From: a virus
Reading direction: 5' to 3' (one strand)
Virus record (IMG/VR): IMGVR_UViG_3300044997_000480
Location: 1 to 45,207 of that record
Length of the DNA stretch: 45,207 bases
The notes beneath the pieces were generated by a model. That model did not search any database, was not told the DNA's origin, and saw only the letters and a program-made list of their open reading frames with translations. Position numbers and translations under genes: made by a program. This document shows, piece after piece, positions 44,001 through 45,207 of this stretch. Each line of letters begins with the position of its first letter. Position 1 is the first letter of the stretch.

Positions 44001-45207
44001 AGCCATGCTCCTGAAGAACTGATACCTGGATCTACATTTGATACTCTAGACTTCCGTGTGTATACTCGTCCAGGTGCAGATTGGCAAGGTAACGGCCATG
44101 GGTTTGATATCAAAGAAGTCAATCTATTATATACAGCCACTGATGATACAGTGAGTTTTGAAGCAGTGATGGCATATGCTGTGGCAGTACGTGCAATAAA
44201 CGTGACCAACCGTATTTCGCTAATCCCTGATGTAGATTACACTGTGGATTGGCCAAGTCGCACATTGACCATCTTGCCCGGTGCTGCAACCAGCTTTAAC
44301 GATATCGTACAAGTTGCGGTGTATGGCATAGGCGGTGGCAGTCAGTTGTTCAAAGAAAGTTATTCAGGTGACGTGGTTGGTAACTCTTTGGTTATTCCAG
44401 TTATCACTGCGGTACCTTGGACCACGTTCACTGTGTATGCCCAGGGTAGCTATGTACGCTACAATGGCAATGTGTATCGTGTGAACAGAACCAGCAACAG
44501 TGGTTCTAGTTTTGATTTCTTGTTGTATACCATAATAGATGCCAATAGTGTGTTGGAACAGTTGATAATTTTGGTCAACGGTCAAATCATCAACAACTAC
44601 ACTTCTACATCAACAGATGGCTACAAAACTAGAATCACGTTTGGTGATACTTACGATTCTACTGACTGGGTAGTTGTCACTGCTCTAGGCCCAACACAAC
44701 CACAAAAGATCTGGAGCTTCCCAGTCACACAATATTTTGAGTATGATGGTAGTACCACAGACTATACTCTAGTCAACAGTTTGCAAGGCACCAATCCCAT
44801 TGACATGATCGTTGAACGCAAAGGTCAGCGACTACGTCCTGCAGAAAGTATTGAATATTTTGGTAACGGCAGTTCGGTTGGACCTTTCTATTTGCCAACA
44901 CGCGGCGGAACACCACAAGGATTGATATCTGACAATGATGTAGTTGTTTACATTGATGGTGTATTGTACAACCTAGCTGTTGATTACACTGTCAGTGCCT
45001 GGGATGGCAGTAGTGATCGCTATGTAGAATTTGCTACTGCACCTGCATCAGGAGCAGTGATCAAAATAGCAGTGACAACCGACGCAGATTATCTAGTCAA
45101 CAACGATCAACTCATATTGAGAGTAGGTGCAGCCACAGGGTCTGTGTTTGCTGTAACTACCTGGAACGATACATCACAACAAGGACTTCTGACCCAAGTG
45201 TTCCAAG
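32031..45207 (+). CDS. Giant baseplate-associated structural protein (gp7 position), 3' end outside window
   Basis: An open frame of more than 4,390 codons from ATG at 32031 to the window edge, starting MAKTRIRTVDFLPEIFRT. It follows gp6 by two bases, where T4 has gp7 (1032 aa), but is over four times longer. Visible parts: an N-terminal domain with FLPEIFRTPTNRQFLGATLD; a DQDYLTINRASRDQNAWTRS segment near residue 583 typical of giant phage structural proteins; a seven-repeat FG-GAP propeller at about 2246-3080; dispersed beta-sandwich units (VNGV..DYTV..F..AP..G); and a GSGYTTTP-type beta repeat near 3780. Likely a peripheral baseplate/receptor-contact protein. I spot-checked the frame in several places and at the end and found no stop, but did not translate every codon. 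Confidence 0.8.
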   Translation, partial: MAKTRIRTVDFLPEIFRTPTNRQFLGATLDQLVQDPKLKPTQGYIGRRVGPGVNPNDNYVLEPTKIRTDYQLEPGVVFLEPNTNTVETAVTYPGLVDSINVQGGNVSRQDRLWESEYYSWDPFVDLDKFINFSQYYWLPGGPDSVDVFADPVPLTNDFTVSRNATNYEFSGVPGQNPTITLARQGTYEFNVQQTGRRFWIQAVPGVLGTLPQTPNQSSREVLGVFNNGDDNGTIVFNVPEKSAQNFYYTLADDGRVSFATDINFDQINNQYVSEFLAAYGGIDRVTDLDGRTVIFLGDAGWFFTGLYDSPGQAYDTVPFDETVEITLNSQKYSVWRITYVYDDPTNPYIKLTVDRPVNNLSKLLIEYGNEYSNISFYKTASGLFERIPLITANLDVLYYQDQDNPALFGLIRLVDNPSSAPIVVEDASIPSVRLVDANINDTVLTFTTAIGGVLLPGMVLSGGGVTDGTYLVSSLGDNTWLLNQTATGQPNTAQIVDIIGARYYTSSNGVVFSNGLKVQFQGPTVPSSYSGNTYYVEGVGSSIQLLPVENYITPELYTRSTTVPYDSTPYDATPFDDTLNAPLDQDYLTINRASRDQNAWTRSNRWFHVDIINATAQYNGTVPFLDNRYRAKRPIIEFVANLKLFNYGTEAIAPVNIIDFRETDALSNINGTIGYSVDGFAFNNGIRVIFAADIDPEVRNKVYKVQFILPSGSGVPIIDLQPVDLNSPDQLYGQNTIITSGVSQQGKCFWYNGVTWVPAQQKTNVNQAPLFDVFDGIGSSFGDRLIYPGTSFTGTKLFSYALGKGVTDSVIGQPLKYLTINNVGDIVFDNNLYIDQFTYVEDTVTETKNIGTGFVRQYYNRLEFDKLIGWTTAYTTVTSRQSFSFTYTGDPLVIDVPVKLTSTAVPVKVFVNAVFLTTDNYTYEIKPNNTTVITFINAPALNSTVEVSVVSDVASKQGFYSVPLNLENNPLNNQVTEVTLGTMRNYYGSICQNLRTFQGTINGQNNTRDLGQLVPYGDTIIQNSAPVTLTALFANNTQYDFFRALDFSSREYEKYKNLVMDAVIKNDFQNMTAAQILDDCMTIINLGKNELSPFYFTDTVPSGETFEETNYIVTPITGNTFDTLYSYNFTEANYRAILVYLNGTQLLGNGIDYTVATDGPRVIINVSLQIGDTVTLREYTTTVGNFVPSTPSKLGLYPAYVPEIFVDDTYVDPTLVIRGHDGSITVSYHDIRDQVLLEFEHRIYNNLKLVGNPVPLVYKDVAPGEFRTTDYTQVEITQIMSESFLAWVGANKLNYREQEYNGSNQFTWNYSSSLSKLDGKSLLGAWRGIYNYFYDTDAPNTRPWEMLGISQKPAWWEEQYGPAPYTAGNLVLWEDLEAGRVMDPTGSYIVEKYVRPGLTRVIPSDSEGALLSPFEVMVGDYTPNSFRKSWTVGDDGPVEASWQKSSAWPFAVMRLLALTKPAQFFTYFEDRDVYRFDPEIDEFVYNGRSRSKQSVELEIYGQGIAKHSYVNFIVDYNRLQGRDSSAEITEAMYWIDVRLCYRMASFTDKQYIKILTEKSSPNSLNTSLLLPDESYQILLYKNPTIASLVWSSVVIQKTELGYAVYGYSTTKPYFEILASVPNGNYRTITVADKTVQVLNDYSNEVVKVPYGYEFVGTNSVADFLLSYGAYLSRQGMTFEDQERGRILNWSQMVQEFVYWSQQGWAPGSLININPAANTLNVVKPGLVAEPLSVVAPEDVLLNQNKTPLQSIDYVVERYENDLTLRAINNNTFSYLSAKFTEFEHLIVIDNTSVFNDLIYDPTTGARQSRLLFTGYTTFEWNGSLDAQGFILNQDNVQEWLPNRSYTKGQIVKYKDAYWSAVKIIPPTEKFDFEFWLKSDYAQIQKGLLPNAATAAEQIRGFYNANQANLERDADLFAFGLIGFRPRRYMQNLNLDDISQVNLYSQFLGIKGTTQATDIFTKANLGKEVAQYEIFENWAIQRSIYGANANRSYYELRLNEAKLLGNPSTIEVIEPQQFSEADQTVLVSGIWKQSYPITNPDILPTTFLNATDIQLPSAGYVNWDDADIKLFNFTDLDAIINDIENIYVGTSVWVAKDNAYDWNIYRNNIVVPLLTQVRDNLNGTCTLQFNGQHGLSVNQKIVVKYFSKGIDGAYAVISTPSLTTATVSLTLGGAVTQVTGTGVCFVLETMRVRQAADVSNLIYANSLLPGNHAWVDDDGTGHWVVYEKINPFTTTPGITPADSVISSRFGAAISQGFGGLAALIGAPGYNGDVGAVYTFTKGGTVDYVETGVLTMGAANFVNYGAAVTTGGDQWGAIGAGNSWAKQGYAVTVNRNTNSGDFIQAQLLTEIPYRLYQATGNGATSTYTPTGVSLVNPNAVSVVISDVVKVRGTDWNIVGSTVVFTAPPAVGSQINIFNYDEYGYSVSISNDERWLYVGAPAGNRVYAYNQVTVQSQSKNFVGDGVTTDFYVADVIIVDDDSTSGGIGAQQIGVTVNNLPKTAGVDYDYINGTVVFNAPRNRDDEIRVIRLQSKTFFETTPRSIFPIEDLYTVTDIYSFSVYVNSVLQRPNMDYSFNPGTKTVTFVLAGQTGTILIISSTHYQYVDCIDGSALGSVAGARFGQSVSATSDGRQVVIGAPNDTANSKLLAGKVYLIDRSVERFTVTDTAQTEYSTLRTFNGVPSVKVNATYLILDGFNNNGQFVQVDSNTVDIQIALNVGDIIEIDTNTFALMEVANSNTPTAGANFGSVVQQCPTNCSLYIGQPNDSRVVLEGGSVERFINQARLYGTITSINQNPTLTPGTTLRIQQVDVTVSTPGSWNSSASWTAGEFVISGSSIYQAIRNVPVSTSINDTSYWKPSSWVELFANDINVAAEPNAIGLVEVPNVRAIAANGYLTLTIRNSDAAIAYTQLTVLPGLGNAYTALGFTPHVYAQTIEAPNQLAYAHFGASLSVSDDSLTLVVGSPQGTAAKPTTFDNGTTFFDSKSTNLVDLLPESGVAYTYDLLAAANASVSNPSKFVFGQQIFDQDVNSLDNFGTAVSYSRGILLIGSPQDDLGDSVGDYGRISQFNNPNRLAAWDVIYRQKPIVDVKLINSVYMYDKLENKVTQYFDFIDPLQGKILGIARQNIDYLGAVDPAAYNVGTINNYGDTWNESHLGEIWWDLSTIRFIDYHQSTIAYESQRWSQVFPGSRADVYQWIESPTPPAEYTGPGVPFSTTSFVVVSKLNDDGLFTSRYFFWVRGIPEIVTRLGKTLSTQAIAQYVENPRSSGLPYVAFLGPSTTAIYNGRPYIGAQDTILHIEFDKIANDDNVHAEYDLIASNNPNSFLVPGLFRKMLDSFCGEDTLGNKVPDPTLSPADRYGVQFRPRQSFFVDRFLALRNYLQRANAIMAQFSVSDSRPFNLLNSSEPEPTSASGAWNKRVLDYQELTFQDLSVVPVGYKYLVATDLTNDGLWTIYTVVLSLDGIRKELLLSRVQNYDTRLYWEYIDWIKPGYNASVRPVAEVTTFSELSRLTVPEGASAKVSKNSFGLFEIYQYLNGVWERVFLENGTVRIKEEIWDYAVGRYGFDVETFDSQRFDQYPAIETRQIIRAINEEILVGEWAIFRNKLLLLVFDFILTEQLAPDWLFKTSLIDVNHKIRDLLPYQIFRTDNQDFVLDYIKEVKPYHVQIKEFNLRYDGIDTYDGNITDFDCPAYFDAALQEFEAPALDDSVPPKYSNSEPSTDPIWQEIPWQQWYDNYKLLLTGATIIEQGTGYTVPPVVTVTGDAEREAVIVARISTAGQVVELIVLDPGSGYTTTPIIEISGGNGLGAKAVTVLENQLVRTFTTTLKYDRFNYTSQVLDWEPDTKYTEGQLVRFRNQVYSVNLVDDSVELDSGPIFDPTEYTLVDESTLDAADRVIGLYSPTPNQPGRELQQVMTGIDYPGVQVMGPNFNQNTGFDVGNFDVNPYDNIDYGPEGRPTYSESILDAIYESSFTDTYLGTRSTDINVDGGAFIDTYSSHAPEELIPGSTFDTLDFRVYTRPGADWQGNGHGFDIKEVNLLYTATDDTVSFEAVMAYAVAVRAINVTNRISLIPDVDYTVDWPSRTLTILPGAATSFNDIVQVAVYGIGGGSQLFKESYSGDVVGNSLVIPVITAVPWTTFTVYAQGSYVRYNGNVYRVNRTSNSGSSFDFLLYTIIDANSVLEQLIILVNGQIINNYTSTSTDGYKTRITFGDTYDSTDWVVVTALGPTQPQKIWSFPVTQYFEYDGSTTDYTLVNSLQGTNPIDMIVERKGQRLRPAESIEYFGNGSSVGPFYLPTRGGTPQGLISDNDVVVYIDGVLYNLAVDYTVSAWDGSSDRYVEFATAPASGAVIKIAVTTDADYLVNNDQLILRVGAATGSVFAVTTWNDTSQQGLLTQVFQ
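38766..41250 (+). repeat. Seven FG-GAP-type repeats inside the giant protein
   Basis: Seven units of about 30-40 residues, each with an F/YG-x-[AS] start and a GAP/GSP/GQP end, at nucleotides about 38766 (RFGAAISQ...IGAPGYNG), 38931 (NYGAAVTT...IGAGNSW), 39285 (EYGYSVSI...VGAPAGN), 39879 (RFGQSVSA...IGAPNDT), 40254 (NFGSVVQQ...IGQPNDS), 40845 (HFGASLSV...VGSPQGT) and 41112 (NFGTAVSY...IGSPQDD). This matches integrin-alpha-like propeller blades. Insertions of up to about 150 residues lie between blades. Confidence 0.72.

Noticed and set aside
1-45207. CRISPR array, insertion sequence or integrase/att site
   Set aside because: No regularly spaced repeats, transposase or integrase motifs were seen; the content is a lytic T4-like structural and recombination region.

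Overview
The window is a stretch of a T4-like (tailed, contractile-tail) double-stranded DNA phage genome, most probably marine. The evidence is the T4-type capsid cassette (gp20, a short linker protein, an acidic core protein, gp21, gp22, gp23), the late sigma factor gp55, the recombination nuclease pair gp46/gp47, and the baseplate genes gp48-like, gp53, gp5, gp25 and gp6 in order. Proteins resemble the marine (cyanophage/pelagiphage-type) branch more than T4 itself. The host cannot be named: there are no photosynthesis genes and no tRNAs. These names rest on reading protein motifs and gene order; no database search was run.

Layout. (1) 1-9592, minus strand: tape measure protein -> gp20 portal -> 72-aa protein -> acidic prohead-core protein -> gp21 protease -> gp22 scaffold -> gp23 major capsid -> terminator -> 45-aa ORF -> glycosyltransferase-like gene. 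(2) 9643-13027, plus strand: gp26-like zinc-ribbon tail/baseplate protein, which appears to be joined by a -1 ribosomal frameshift to a small downstream reading frame, then four tightly packed accessory genes (unknown PCPYAR-motif protein, GNAT/arginyltransferase-like protein, guanidino-modifying enzyme of the amidinotransferase superfamily, small DUF-type protein). (3) 13028-13475: a 448-bp gap with no gene, full of short hairpins, lying between converging operons; next to it is a truncated SGNH/GDSL-hydrolase-like gene start. (4) 13600-20743, minus strand: gp55 -> gp47 -> radical SAM -> radical SAM -> gp46 -> radical SAM -> GIY-YIG protein, mostly with overlapping start and stop codons. (5) 20856-45207, plus strand: the tail tube/baseplate operon, ending in an open reading frame of more than 4,390 codons that runs off the window and carries a seven-repeat FG-GAP-type beta-propeller.

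How the parts work together. gp55 and gp47 each have a recognisable host sigma-70-type promoter (gp55: TTGACA-N16-TATAAT), fitting early or middle expression. Structural genes are instead preceded by a recurring motif close to CATAAATAC / TTAAATAC / ATAAGTA, very like the T4 late promoter TATAAATA that gp55 recognises. Several of these motifs are built into the stop codon of the preceding gene and end only 5-7 nt from the next start codon. The accessory genes sit inside the late tail operon (guanidino enzyme set) or inside the recombination-nuclease operon (three radical SAM enzymes), so they are likely to be expressed with those modules; their substrates are unknown.

The points most worth follow-up are the predicted -1 frameshift in gp26, the giant propeller-bearing baseplate protein, the radical SAM trio threaded through gp46/gp47, the guanidino/arginine-type cassette, the hairpin-rich gap, and the stop-codon-embedded late promoters.
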